DNA of 64,000 bases, taken from Chryseobacterium sp. JV274 (GTDB taxonomy: Bacteria; Bacteroidota; Bacteroidia; Flavobacteriales; Weeksellaceae). The notes below the pieces were generated by a model, which had not been told where the DNA came from, made no database searches, and was given only the letters and a program-made list of their open reading frames with translations. A program made the translations under genes and the position numbers. Where the stretch lies: NCBI RefSeq assembly GCF_903969135.1, contig NZ_LR824569.1:434001-498000 (forward strand), given 5' to 3'. Below are positions 24,375 through 33,229 of this stretch, in pieces; the first letter of the stretch is position 1, and every line of letters starts with the position of its first letter.

Positions 24375-25076
24375 ATGAAAATAGAAATCTGGTCGGACGT
24401 AATGTGTCCGTTTTGTTATATCGGAAAAAATAATTTTGAACAGGCTTTAAACAAGCTGCCTTTCAAAGATGAAGTAGAAGTGGAGTGGAAAAGTTTTCAG
24501 CTGGATCCAACTTTAGATCAAAAAAAAACTCAGGATACTATTCAATATTTTAGAGAAAAGAAAGGAGTTCCTGAAGCTCAGGCTACACAAATGCTTAGTC
24601 AGGTTACCCAGATGGGAAAAGAAGCCGGAATTGATTTTGATTTTGGAAAAACTCTGATTACCAATACTTTCAGTGCCCACAAATTGCTTCATTTGGCTAA
24701 AAAGCACAATAAGTCCAATGAAATGGAAGAGGCATTATTTATCGCTCATTTTATTGACGGAAAAAATGTAGGAGATACTGAAGTTTTGGTTGCTCTTGCA
24801 GAAAATTTAGGAATTGATAAAGAGGAGGCAAAACAGGCGGTTACAACAGATAATTTGGATTATGAAGTCAATCAGGATATTCAGGAAGCAAGAAACAATG
24901 GGGTTTCCGGAGTTCCTTTCTTTGTTCTGAATGGTAAATATGCAGTTTCCGGAGCTCAGCCTGTAGAAGCGTTTGAAAATGCACTTCAGCAGACTTACAA
25001 AGAAACCGTAAGTCCATTTAAGGATCTTTCCGGTGGCAGCGGAGCTTCCTGTGATGCTGACGGATGCAGTATTTAA
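24375..25076 (+). CDS. DsbA family oxidoreductase, FrnE type with C-terminal CX4C
   Basis: 233 residues. A thioredoxin fold with C11-P-F-C14 in SDVMCPFCYIGK, a helical insertion, and the cis-Pro loop GVSGVPFF near residue 178. No signal peptide, so it acts in the cytoplasm. The C-terminal tail GASCDADGCSI has a second Cys pair C226-x4-C231; such a CX4C pair is a feature of Deinococcus radiodurans FrnE, in which both pairs contribute to disulfide reductase/isomerase activity under oxidative stress. Own promoter (24313) and terminator (25085). Confidence 0.92.
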   Translation: MKIEIWSDVMCPFCYIGKNNFEQALNKLPFKDEVEVEWKSFQLDPTLDQKKTQDTIQYFREKKGVPEAQATQMLSQVTQMGKEAGIDFDFGKTLITNTFSAHKLLHLAKKHNKSNEMEEALFIAHFIDGKNVGDTEVLVALAENLGIDKEEAKQAVTTDNLDYEVNQDIQEARNNGVSGVPFFVLNGKYAVSGAQPVEAFENALQQTYKETVSPFKDLSGGSGASCDADGCSI

Positions 25077-25084
25077 GATAACAG

Positions 25085-25118
25085 AACCCCAAAACAAATA
25101 AATTGTTTTGGGGTTTTT
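25085..25118 (+). terminator. Intrinsic terminator after FrnE-like gene
   Basis: Perfect 13-bp stem AACCCCAAAACAA / TTGTTTTGGGGTT, 5-base loop, ending in TTTTT. Nine bases after the stop codon. Confidence 0.92.
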
Positions 25119-25141
25119 AATCTAATATATTAGAAGAAACG

Positions 25142-25149
25142 TATCTTTG
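25142..25149 (+). promoter_or_regulatory. -7 element TATCTTTG of the nucleosidase gene
   Basis: Exact TAnnTTTG, 37 bases before ATG 25187 and before the second-choice GTG at 25157. It lies shortly after the preceding terminator. The -33 region is a T-tract. Confidence 0.55.
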
Positions 25150-25186
25150 TAATGCAGTGCCACAGCTGTATAAATCTGATTTCTCA

Positions 25187-25768
25187 ATGATAAAAATTAA
25201 CAACGAAACTCACTATTCAATTGATGACACCCTTTTTGTTTTTGCATTGGATTCTGAAGCAGGAACCGTATTTAATGACAAAAATAAATTAATTACAGGC
25301 ATCGGAAAGGTAAACGCCGCCATCGAATTAACCAAAGAAATTCACGCAAGAAAACCTAAACTGATTGTAAATTTAGGTTCTGCAGGAAGTAAAGGATTTC
25401 ACAAGGGAGAAGTAGTATGCTGTACAAAGTTCATCCAAAGGGATATGGATGTAAGAGGACTTGGATTTAAATTGTATGAAACCCCTCTATCCGGAGTTCC
25501 GCCTGTATTGGAATATGGTCTTAAAATGGATACTTTGAAAGAAGGAATTTGCGGCAGTGGTGACAGTTTTGAAATGAACCACTCCGAAACCGATTATAAT
25601 ATTGTAGACATGGAAGCCTATCCACTGGCATTGATTGCTCAAAAGGAAAAGATCCCGTTTCTATGCCTGAAATATATTTCTGATGATGCCGGAAGTGACG
25701 CTGCAGACGATTGGAGCGTACAGGTACATCTGGCTTCTGAAGCTTTTAAGAAAATTCTTTTCTCATAA
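25187..25768 (+). CDS. MTA/SAH nucleosidase-like phosphorylase superfamily protein
   Basis: 193 residues, shorter than the 230 of classical MtnN. It has LITGIGKVNAAIEL, VNLGSAGSKG (substrate phosphate/ribose loop) and VDMEAYPLAL with the Met-Glu pair that binds ribose, then ISDDAGSDAADDW with the candidate catalytic Asp. A hydrolytic nucleosidase acting on methylthioadenosine, S-adenosylhomocysteine or a related purine nucleoside in the cytoplasm is likely. ATG 25187 is chosen as the ATG after the -7 element. A GNAT gene follows at 17 bases. Confidence 0.83.
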   Translation: MIKINNETHYSIDDTLFVFALDSEAGTVFNDKNKLITGIGKVNAAIELTKEIHARKPKLIVNLGSAGSKGFHKGEVVCCTKFIQRDMDVRGLGFKLYETPLSGVPPVLEYGLKMDTLKEGICGSGDSFEMNHSETDYNIVDMEAYPLALIAQKEKIPFLCLKYISDDAGSDAADDWSVQVHLASEAFKKILFS

Positions 25769-25785
25769 CATTTATTCTTACGATC

Positions 25786-26307
25786 ATGAGTTCAATTATC
25801 ATAAACAAAGCGGTGGCTGAAGACTTAGAAACTTTACAAAGCTTAGGAATTCAGACCTTCTCAGAAACATTCGCTGAAGATAACACAGAAGAGGCTATGA
25901 AAAAGTATCTGGAAGAAAGCTTTAATACTGAAAAGATAAAATCTGAGTTGAATAATCCTGGCTCCTCTTTCTATATTGCCTGGGAAGAAGACAATCCGGT
26001 AGGTTACCTGAAAGTCAATTCCGGCAAAGCGCAGACAGAACTTCAGGACGAAACCAGCCTGGAAATTGAAAGAATCTATGTGAAGAAAAGCCATCACGGG
26101 AAAAAAGTAGGACAGCTTCTTTATAATCAGGCTTTAGATACTGCTCAGCAACTTAAAAAAACTTATCTGTGGCTGGGTGTATGGGAAGAAAATCTGAGAG
26201 CTTTACATTTCTACAGAAAAAACGGATTTGTTGAATTTGATAAACACATTTTCAGACTTGGAGAAGAAGAACAGACTGATCTGATGATGAAAAAAACATT
26301 GGATTAA
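25786..26307 (+). CDS. GNAT family N-acetyltransferase
   Basis: 173 residues, one Acetyltransf_1 domain. The acetyl-CoA loop is in IERIYVKKSHHGKKVGQLLYNQAL (cited as HHGKKVGQLLY, about 104-114), beta4 in SLEIERIYV and the C-terminal ENLRALHFYRKNGFVEF. Similar to spermidine/PaiA-like acetyltransferases that share the YLW.GVWE.N..A..FY pattern. Likely co-transcribed with the nucleosidase gene; acceptor unknown. Confidence 0.88.
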   Translation: MSSIIINKAVAEDLETLQSLGIQTFSETFAEDNTEEAMKKYLEESFNTEKIKSELNNPGSSFYIAWEEDNPVGYLKVNSGKAQTELQDETSLEIERIYVKKSHHGKKVGQLLYNQALDTAQQLKKTYLWLGVWEENLRALHFYRKNGFVEFDKHIFRLGEEEQTDLMMKKTLD

Positions 26308-26374
26308 ACCTTTTTTGCCCACAGATAGCACAAATTTTCAAAGATAATTGCGTGTTAGGATAAAATATTACCAA

Positions 26375-26950
26375 ATGAACATTTCAGAATTTGTAAAGCA
26401 TATCAATCAGTATTATCCTTTATCCAAAGAAACGATTCAGGATTTACTGGATATCTGTACGGAAGAATACTATCACAAAAATGATCTTCTGCTGGAATCC
26501 GGTTCTATGGCAAGGTATTATTATTTTATCAAATCAGGATTGATAGGGTATTATACAGTAGATGAACAGGGAAATAATATTTATAAAATTTTCTTTGAAG
26601 AAAACAGTTTTGCAGCTTCTACAGCCGCCATTATAAAAAATGAACCGAGCGATTTCAATATTATTGCACTGGAAGACTGTTCAGTGATACAATATCCTGC
26701 AAAAGCCTATCGTGAACTACTTGAAAAGCATCATGATCTGGCTCTTTTTCATATGTATTATCTGGAAAAAAACTGGGTAGTGAAAAAAGAACCTTTGGAA
26801 GTTTCCCTGAAATACGAAACTGCAAAAAAAAGATATTTACAGTTATTTGAAAATAAATCATTGTATAACAGATTAAAACAGCATCATATTGCTTCTTATC
26901 TTGGAATAACGCCTACACAGCTTAGCCGGATCAAGAAGGATTTAAATTAA
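26375..26950 (+). CDS. Crp/Fnr family regulator
   Basis: About 191 residues with an effector domain (HKNDLLLESGSMARYYYFIKSGLIGYY, cited as KNDLLLESGSMARYYYFI) and a C-terminal HTH KQHHIASYLGITPTQLSRIKKDL. It belongs to the same short class as the Crp proteins at 15023 and 59475, which carry IASYLGL.P.T.SRI. I use ATG 26375, with the extension to 26348 being non-homologous. Terminator at 26951. Confidence 0.9.
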   Translation: MNISEFVKHINQYYPLSKETIQDLLDICTEEYYHKNDLLLESGSMARYYYFIKSGLIGYYTVDEQGNNIYKIFFEENSFAASTAAIIKNEPSDFNIIALEDCSVIQYPAKAYRELLEKHHDLALFHMYYLEKNWVVKKEPLEVSLKYETAKKRYLQLFENKSLYNRLKQHHIASYLGITPTQLSRIKKDLN

Positions 26951-26982
26951 AAAGCTTCAACATATGTTGAGGCTTTTTTTCT
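26951..26982 (+). terminator. Intrinsic terminator after crp gene
   Basis: Stem AAGCTTCAAC / GTTGAGGCTT (one G-T pair) with ATAT loop, followed by TTTTTTTC. Confidence 0.88.
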
Positions 26983-27078
26983 TTTTCTGTTGCAATTTTG
27001 TTTTATCATAAGATCATTGGTACATTATATGTTTTATAATAAAAACCTTTGATTATCATTAATTAAACCTTTTTTAAC

Positions 27079-27891
27079 ATGAAGAAGCTCATCAAAATTG
27101 TATTTGTGCTGGCTGCATTTATCCCATTATCAGCACAAAAAATTATTCATCAGGAAATTTTCAGTCCGAAAATGAATAAAAAAATCAAAACAGTTATCAT
27201 TACACCCAATCTTCAGCCTAATATGAAGTATCCGTCTGTCTATATTCTTCATGGTTTCAGCGGTAATCCAGACAGAATTATGAAACAGGATATTCCTGAT
27301 CTGGTTAAAAAAGCTCAGGAATTGAAAACAATCTATGTACTTCCGGATGGAAATTACAGTTCGTGGTATGTAGACAGCCCGGTTGTTAAGGATTCTCAAT
27401 ATCAGACTTTTATCGGAAAAGAACTGGTAGAATTTATTGACAAAAATTATCCTGTGAAAGCTGAGAAAAAATTCCGTGGGATTATGGGATGGAGTATGGG
27501 AGGCTATGGAGCAACCAATATCGGAGTTACCTATAATAAAACATTTGGTATCGTAGGAAGTTCTTGCGGAGCATTGGATTTCAATTCATTCGGAGAAGGA
27601 TATCAGAAATATATGGTGAATAAAGTTCTGGGACCACTGGAATCGATCAATCCCATTTTTCTTACTGACAGCAAAATAAAATTCATGGCCGAGGCTGGAC
27701 AGCAATATATTTTCGATTGCGGTACAGAAGACACTCAGATGATCAATATGAACAGAAATTTTCATAAAAAACTGACAGAAATGAAAATCCAGCATCTCTA
27801 TACCGAATCTTTGGGGGGCCATGTTCCAGAATATTGGAGCAGATCATTGTCTGAGCAATTGTCTTTATTTGATAGATTTTTTAAACATTAG
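27079..27891 (+). CDS. Secreted esterase (PF00756-type alpha/beta hydrolase)
   Basis: 270 residues with a signal peptide (IKIVFVLAAFIPLSA). The esterase-D type fold shows VYILHGFSGN (oxyanion), the nucleophile GWSMGGYGA (Ser about 142), acid in DCGTEDTQM and His in GGHVPEYW. Similar to S-formylglutathione hydrolases and feruloyl/acetyl esterases; the signal peptide points to a periplasmic or surface role such as polysaccharide de-esterification or siderophore-ester hydrolysis. It is convergent with the siderophore-linked dioxygenase gene, so a link is possible but not shown. Confidence 0.87.
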   Translation: MKKLIKIVFVLAAFIPLSAQKIIHQEIFSPKMNKKIKTVIITPNLQPNMKYPSVYILHGFSGNPDRIMKQDIPDLVKKAQELKTIYVLPDGNYSSWYVDSPVVKDSQYQTFIGKELVEFIDKNYPVKAEKKFRGIMGWSMGGYGATNIGVTYNKTFGIVGSSCGALDFNSFGEGYQKYMVNKVLGPLESINPIFLTDSKIKFMAEAGQQYIFDCGTEDTQMINMNRNFHKKLTEMKIQHLYTESLGGHVPEYWSRSLSEQLSLFDRFFKH

Positions 27892-27942
27892 AAAGCAAAA
27901 ATGATTTTTAAAATTTAAACAGGAAAATATAATTCTAATAAA

Positions 27943-27975
27943 AAATCCTTTTTGAGCAATGCTCAAAAAGGATTT
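27943..27975. terminator. Bidirectional terminator, 16-bp stem
   Basis: AAATCCTTTTTGAGCA, one central A, and its exact complement. On the minus strand it is followed by TTTTTTATT, fitting a terminator for the dioxygenase gene ending at 28015; it also closes the esterase gene on the plus strand. Confidence 0.88.
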
Positions 27976-28014
27976 ACGATTGATTGATGTTCAAAATGCT
28001 AACTAATCAGCATA

Positions 28015-29112
28015 TTAAAATTGTTGAAAGTTTTTACCCAAATGCTCTTCTATAACGAAGAACGGATCTTCCGTAAGGGTATGAGCTCTCATATCAATAA
28101 GGCTCACTTTACTCATCATACGAAGCATAATTCTTCTCTCACACGGATATTCTATTCCGTCAATATTTCTTACTCCTGCCCGGAAAGCAGATCTTCCGTG
28201 AGCACATAAGTGATTATTAACCAGAATAACATCACCTGCCTGAGGTGTAAATCCCGAATAAATCAAGTGTCTGGCTTCTTCCCAGAACTCATGCAGTGTA
28301 CTTTGCGCTTCATCCGATTGTCTTATGCTGGAATTGAAAAGCTGTTCCGCAGCATCAAATCGCATAAACGGAAGACTATAATTTCCATACAAAACAGAAT
28401 CTAATGTCTCTTCTTCACTATTTCCCGTTTCCAGGTTGGCATCTTTCGGGATTTTATAAATACGATCAAAAAGAGGTCTGTAATTTTCACCGATAGACTC
28501 ATGAGAGCGGATTGAGTAAAGAGTAGAAGGAACCTGTTCTTCATTTCTCACATACATAAAGCTTAAATAATCAGCCTGATGTTTCAGGAAAGCATCTTCG
28601 GTATGTACGTACAAATCTGTTGAAGATCCCGATCCTGTCTGTGTTTCTTTCATCTTTTCATCAGGAATGATGGCATGGATCAATCCACCTCCTTTACGCT
28701 GTGAATAATATTGTACAGGCTTTGATGGCAGCGCTCCATGAATAAGAGCACACGCAAAACCATATAAATTAAATTTTGAATAATCTGCCGACTGCCAATT
28801 GGAAGGCGTAGAACCTATATTCTCCTGATCTATATCCATTAATCCGGTAAAGATCAATGCACCATATTGTTTTTTTGAAAAGTCACTTGCAAAATCAGCC
28901 GCTAAATTTAAAATTCTCTCTGGTAAAAAATAAGACGCCAGCTGATGTACATGCTTAATAAAATCACGGTTTTCATATGTTTCATACTTTTTCTGAAGAT
29001 GGAGTGCCGCATCTTTTATCATTCTTCTCTCCTGTGAGGTGACCTCTATGACCGTAGGAAGCAGTTTTACCGCTGTTGAACAGTCTTTATCTAAAATTTC
29101 TGTAGAATTCAT
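28015..29112 (-). CDS. Fe(II)/2-oxoglutarate dioxygenase, clavaminate synthase-like, probable lysine hydroxylase
   Basis: 365 residues, the size of the AsnO/VioC/KDO subgroup of the TauD superfamily that hydroxylates free amino acids. The iron triad is H170-x-E172 in LYVHTEDAF and H305 in HLCAHGRSAF; a 2-oxoglutarate Arg follows in RRIMLR (327 or 331). KDO enzymes from Flavobacterium and Chitinophaga are lysine 4-hydroxylases. It is divergent from the siderophore operon at 29329 that starts with a PLP decarboxylase. The inferred job is lysine to hydroxylysine, which the decarboxylase would turn into hydroxycadaverine. Substrate and regiochemistry remain inferences; arginine or ornithine cannot be excluded. 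Confidence 0.82.
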   Translation of the reverse strand: MNSTEILDKDCSTAVKLLPTVIEVTSQERRMIKDAALHLQKKYETYENRDFIKHVHQLASYFLPERILNLAADFASDFSKKQYGALIFTGLMDIDQENIGSTPSNWQSADYSKFNLYGFACALIHGALPSKPVQYYSQRKGGGLIHAIIPDEKMKETQTGSGSSTDLYVHTEDAFLKHQADYLSFMYVRNEEQVPSTLYSIRSHESIGENYRPLFDRIYKIPKDANLETGNSEEETLDSVLYGNYSLPFMRFDAAEQLFNSSIRQSDEAQSTLHEFWEEARHLIYSGFTPQAGDVILVNNHLCAHGRSAFRAGVRNIDGIEYPCERRIMLRMMSKVSLIDMRAHTLTEDPFFVIEEHLGKNFQQF

Positions 29113-29328
29113 TAAAAAAAAATTTGGTGTTAACTAATAATTTTTATATTTGTTTTTAATTATTCTAAATAACAATAACCGAGTCAAATTTATGAATAAT
29201 TACTCAACCACCAAACAAAATCTTAAAAAAATGTAAAAAATAAAAACCTGACTATCAGATATATATAATCGTATATCAAAAAAACCACAACAACTCACAG
29301 ATTTAAAAAATCACATTACAAAACTTTT

Positions 29329-30855
29329 ATGAACAACAATTTAATTTCCCTAGAAGAGCTCGCAAGCACAACTTCACCTCACATTTCGGGGAATTTTGGG
29401 AATATTTTTCATCCAGACAATTATGATCATTATCGTAATGCTGTCAACAGTACTTTAGACCTGGTTCAGGAATTCCTTTACAGAAACAACAAGCCTTTCA
29501 GTGGTATAGAAGCCAAAACAATGAAAGGAATGGTACAGCAGATCGACCTTAATCAAAAACTTTCCAATTATAATGAGCTTCTGACGGAAGTAGACGAAAT
29601 CTATGTAAAACATGCCACAGCTTTTCACCTTCCTCAGTATGTAGCTCACCTTAACTGCCCGGTAGTTATTCCCGCATTGGCAGGAGAAATCCTTGTAAGT
29701 GCTATCAATTCTTCACAGGATACTTATGATCAGAGTGCCGGTGGAACATTCATGGAAAGAAAACTGATTGACTGGACTGCGGGTCAAATTGGATATAATA
29801 CGAGTGAAAGCGATGGCGTTTTCACAGCAGGGGGCTCACAGAGCAATTTAATGGGATTGGTCATGATGCGTGACTGTTTCTCTCAGAAAAGATATAATCA
29901 CAATATTAAAATGGATGGTCTGCCAGCAGAGGCAAGCAGTTTCAGGATATTTGTTTCAGATAAATCTCACTTCAGCAATTTGAAAAATGCTTCTATTATG
30001 GGACTGGGTGAGAAAAGTATTGTTAAAGTTCCTACCGATGAAAGATTCCGTATGGACATTTCTCTTTTGAAAAAATACATTAAAAGAGAAGAACAATTAG
30101 GAAATATTCCAATTGGAATCGTGGCTACCGCAGGAACAACAGACTTTGGAAATATCGATCCATTAGAAGATATCGCAAATATTGCAGAGCATTATAACAT
30201 TTGGATGCACGTAGATGCAGCTTATGGTTGTGCTTTATTATTAAGTGATAAATACCGTAACCTGATTAATGGTATTGAGAGAGCAGATTCCGTAACGATT
30301 GATTACCACAAATCATTCTTCCAACCCATCAGTAGCAGTGCCTTTATTGTTAAAAATAAAAAAGAACTGTTGATTCTTAAACATCACGCCGATTATCTGA
30401 ATCCGAAAGAAATGGATGAAGAAGAAATTCCGGCACAGATCAATAAATCTATTACGCAGAGTACCCGAAGATTTGATGCTTTAAAACTTTGGTTTACCAT
30501 AAGAATGATGGGAAGAGAGCAGCTGGCAGAATATACAGATACCGTTATTGATCTTACCAAGGATGCGGCCGCAATGATTACTGAAGATGCAGATTTTGAA
30601 CTTCTTTCAGATTCGGATTTAAGTGTTCTTGTTTTCAGATATGTAAATCCGGAAATCAGTGATCTGAACGCCCTGAATCAATACATCAAGATGAAACTTT
30701 TCTACAGCGGAGAAATCCTTGTAGCAAGTACAAAAGTGGATGGTAACTTCTATCTGAAGTTTACGTTCCTGAACCCGATTACGACGACTGAAGACATTCA
30801 TCAAATTCTCACCACAATCAAAAAACATGGAAAAGACTTTAATTCAGAAAAATAA
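29329..30855 (+). CDS. PLP-dependent group II decarboxylase, siderophore type
   Basis: 508 residues of the glutamate/diaminobutyrate decarboxylase family. FTAGGSQSNLMGL binds PLP phosphate, HVDAAYGCALLLS holds the cofactor Asp, and K328 in TIDYHKSFFQP forms the Schiff base. Relatives in siderophore operons (RhbB, DesA, BibA) decarboxylate diaminobutyrate or lysine. No diaminobutyrate aminotransferase gene (RhbA type) is present, which favours lysine or hydroxylysine and a cadaverine-type product. First gene of the nine-gene operon; its end overlaps the next gene by 29 bases. Confidence 0.9.
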   Translation: MNNNLISLEELASTTSPHISGNFGNIFHPDNYDHYRNAVNSTLDLVQEFLYRNNKPFSGIEAKTMKGMVQQIDLNQKLSNYNELLTEVDEIYVKHATAFHLPQYVAHLNCPVVIPALAGEILVSAINSSQDTYDQSAGGTFMERKLIDWTAGQIGYNTSESDGVFTAGGSQSNLMGLVMMRDCFSQKRYNHNIKMDGLPAEASSFRIFVSDKSHFSNLKNASIMGLGEKSIVKVPTDERFRMDISLLKKYIKREEQLGNIPIGIVATAGTTDFGNIDPLEDIANIAEHYNIWMHVDAAYGCALLLSDKYRNLINGIERADSVTIDYHKSFFQPISSSAFIVKNKKELLILKHHADYLNPKEMDEEEIPAQINKSITQSTRRFDALKLWFTIRMMGREQLAEYTDTVIDLTKDAAAMITEDADFELLSDSDLSVLVFRYVNPEISDLNALNQYIKMKLFYSGEILVASTKVDGNFYLKFTFLNPITTTEDIHQILTTIKKHGKDFNSEK

Positions 30856-33229
30856 AACGGGAGCCCGGGAAATTACACTCAGAATTCTGCTGAACGGAAT
30901 GCTGAGAGAACTGGGAAACGGAAAATTCTATCAGGGAGTTCCGAAATATGATCTTCTTACAGCAAAAGCTCTTCAGAACAGCAATTATTCGCTGTATATG
31001 AGGTTTGAAATGAAGAAAAGCGGGCTATTTTTATTTGCTCCGGTTTCTTATCGTTCTGAGACCCTTTTTCATGAATACGAACCTGTTTTATGGGCTGTAG
31101 ACCACAAAAATCAAGAGGTTTTTGAAGTTAATGATGAAAAACTGACTGAACTGGTTTACAAAGAGTTTTCTGAGACGACTAACGAAAGTGGATTCAGGCA
31201 ATTTGTGGAAAGAATTCAGAGCAGCTTAAGAAATCTTGAATTAACGACAGAAGCATGTCTTCAGGACGATCAGCTTTTAACATATTCTTTTCTTGAATCT
31301 GAACAAATGCTTCCTGCAGGACACAATCTGCATCCTTTCACCAAATCAAGAATGGGCTTCTCTGAAGAAGAACAGTTTTTATATGGCCCTGAATTCGGTA
31401 AAGGATTTCAGCTGGATTATTTTCTGATTCACAAAGACTGTATCACGGAAAAATCTCTTCCGGGGATTTCAGCAAAAGAAATCTTCGAAAAATGGACTTC
31501 CTTACCGGAAAGCTACGATTTTGAAAACACAAATGATTTTTATATCGTTCCATGCCATCCATGGGAAGCAAAGTATCTTCTATCAACCGAAGAATACCCT
31601 GAAATGCTTGGATCCGGGAAAATTATTCATATCGGACCACTGGGTGAAGATTTTTATGCAACATCTTCTATCAGAACGGTATACAATCCGGACTTCAGCT
31701 GGATGCTGAAATTTTCTCTGCATGTTTTAATGACAGGCTCTGTAAGAACAAACAGCTTAAAAGATCTCAACAGAGGATATGCTTCCGCAATCTGGTGGCA
31801 GCATGAAAAAGCCTCATTTGAAAAAGCCTTTCCCAACTTTAAATTATTGCTGGAACCTTCCACCTTAAGCGTTCATTATGAAGGGAAAAATATGGACAGT
31901 CTGAATATACTGCTCCGTGAAAATCCTTTTTCAAATGAAGATAAAGTCATTTTATTGGCAAGGCTTTGCCAGGATGAATCTACAGATGGATTCAATTTTA
32001 CGACTCATTTCTTTAAGAATGTGGCGAATCAGCTGGGTGTAGATGCTGAAAAAGCAGCTATTATCTGGTTTGAAAAGTATGTGAATCTATTGCTTTCCCC
32101 TTTAAACAGATTGTTCAATCAATTAGGGATGGCTCCGGAAGTTCATCAGCAAAACCTTCTTGTTCAGCTTGACAATCAGCTTTTACCGCAGTCTATCTAC
32201 GTAAGAGACGGACAGGGATATCTTATTAAAGACAGTTTCAAAGAAAAATATCAAAACCTGATTAAAGATTATCCTGAAGTTGAAGATCTTTTCATCAGAG
32301 ATGAGCGCCTTCTGGATATTGTTTCCCACCATCTTTTGGTAAGCAATCTGAGTGCTTTGATCTCATCAATAGGTAAAACAGGGTTGGTTAAAGAAAGAAA
32401 ACTGATCCATATTCTGTACAGAGAATTTGAAAACCTTTATGAATCAGAGCCTTCTTCATTGACAGATTATGCATTGAATCAAAGATATTGGGCAGTAAAA
32501 TCAAATCTTCAGTCGGCGGTGTCTGATGTAGATGGCGGAGTGAATGCGGCCTCTATTTCTTATGCTAAAGTTCCAAACCTTCTTCATAAACATTTCTTCT
32601 CAGATCAATTGATCCATCCTCAGGGAAAAGAAGTTTTCTTTAAAAGATATTTCCAGAAGGAAGATGTAATCATGAGTATGCGTCCTATAGATCTTGAAAA
32701 TGACCTTGAAATGCTTCATGAATGGTTTAATCGCGAACATGCCGTAAAAATCTGGCAAATGAACTGGCCTATTGATGAATTGGAAACGTATTACAGACTG
32801 ATGCTTCCAAGTGATGAAGCCCACAGTTATATCATTGCAGGTAATGATGAGCCTTCCTGTAATATAGAGGTGTATTGGGCTTGCAGAGATATTGTAGGCG
32901 ATTATTACGAAGTGCTGCCTACAGATTACGGAACGCACCAGTTCATAGCACCTACTGATCCTAAAAAGAAATTTGTATCTCCATCTACACAATCTATGGT
33001 TGACTATGTTTTTGCACAGCCGCAGGTAGGTAAAATGGTAGGAGAAGGGTCTGTAGACTCACTTGCTTCTATGATGAACAAAGCCCATGTAGGCTTCAAA
33101 GTAGAAAAAGTAATTGAAATGCCTCATAAAAAAGCCAATCTGAACTTCTGTTACAGAGAATGGTACTGGGAAAAATTCCCACAGAATAAAGAGGTAAAAA
33201 TCACCACAAACATCACAAAAAATGACTAA
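30827..33229 (+). CDS. Fused NIS siderophore synthetase and IucB-like N-acyltransferase
   Basis: 800 residues with two domains. Residues about 1-600 are an IucA/IucC synthetase: GHNLHPFTKSRMGF, PCHPWEAKYLL, SSIRTVYNPDFSWMLKFSLH (cited in part) and EVHQQNLLVQL, the last being the family's C-terminal catalytic signature. From about 612 (VIMSMRPIDLENDLEMLHEWF) to the end is an AlcB/IucB-type GNAT domain (HVGFKVEKVIEM), which acylates hydroxylamines. The NIS domain joins a carboxylate (citrate or its monoamide) to an amine in an ATP-dependent way; the GNAT domain forms the hydroxamate. In bisucaberin BibC the order is reversed (acyltransferase first). Overlaps the next gene by eight bases. Confidence 0.92.
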   Translation: MEKTLIQKNKTGAREITLRILLNGMLRELGNGKFYQGVPKYDLLTAKALQNSNYSLYMRFEMKKSGLFLFAPVSYRSETLFHEYEPVLWAVDHKNQEVFEVNDEKLTELVYKEFSETTNESGFRQFVERIQSSLRNLELTTEACLQDDQLLTYSFLESEQMLPAGHNLHPFTKSRMGFSEEEQFLYGPEFGKGFQLDYFLIHKDCITEKSLPGISAKEIFEKWTSLPESYDFENTNDFYIVPCHPWEAKYLLSTEEYPEMLGSGKIIHIGPLGEDFYATSSIRTVYNPDFSWMLKFSLHVLMTGSVRTNSLKDLNRGYASAIWWQHEKASFEKAFPNFKLLLEPSTLSVHYEGKNMDSLNILLRENPFSNEDKVILLARLCQDESTDGFNFTTHFFKNVANQLGVDAEKAAIIWFEKYVNLLLSPLNRLFNQLGMAPEVHQQNLLVQLDNQLLPQSIYVRDGQGYLIKDSFKEKYQNLIKDYPEVEDLFIRDERLLDIVSHHLLVSNLSALISSIGKTGLVKERKLIHILYREFENLYESEPSSLTDYALNQRYWAVKSNLQSAVSDVDGGVNAASISYAKVPNLLHKHFFSDQLIHPQGKEVFFKRYFQKEDVIMSMRPIDLENDLEMLHEWFNREHAVKIWQMNWPIDELETYYRLMLPSDEAHSYIIAGNDEPSCNIEVYWACRDIVGDYYEVLPTDYGTHQFIAPTDPKKKFVSPSTQSMVDYVFAQPQVGKMVGEGSVDSLASMMNKAHVGFKVEKVIEMPHKKANLNFCYREWYWEKFPQNKEVKITTNITKND

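Noticed and set aside
28015..29112. Taurine dioxygenase TauD proper
   Set aside because: Length and motif set fit the clavaminate synthase/amino-acid hydroxylase subgroup better, and no sulfonate genes are nearby.
29160..29172. TTATTCTAAATAA as Fur box of the siderophore genes
   Set aside because: Only one half-site fits a Fur-type palindrome; the region is very AT-rich, so chance is likely.
29329..30855. Diaminobutyrate decarboxylase leading to a schizokinen-type siderophore
   Set aside because: No diaminobutyrate aminotransferase gene in the operon, and the divergent hydroxylase points to lysine; not formally excluded.
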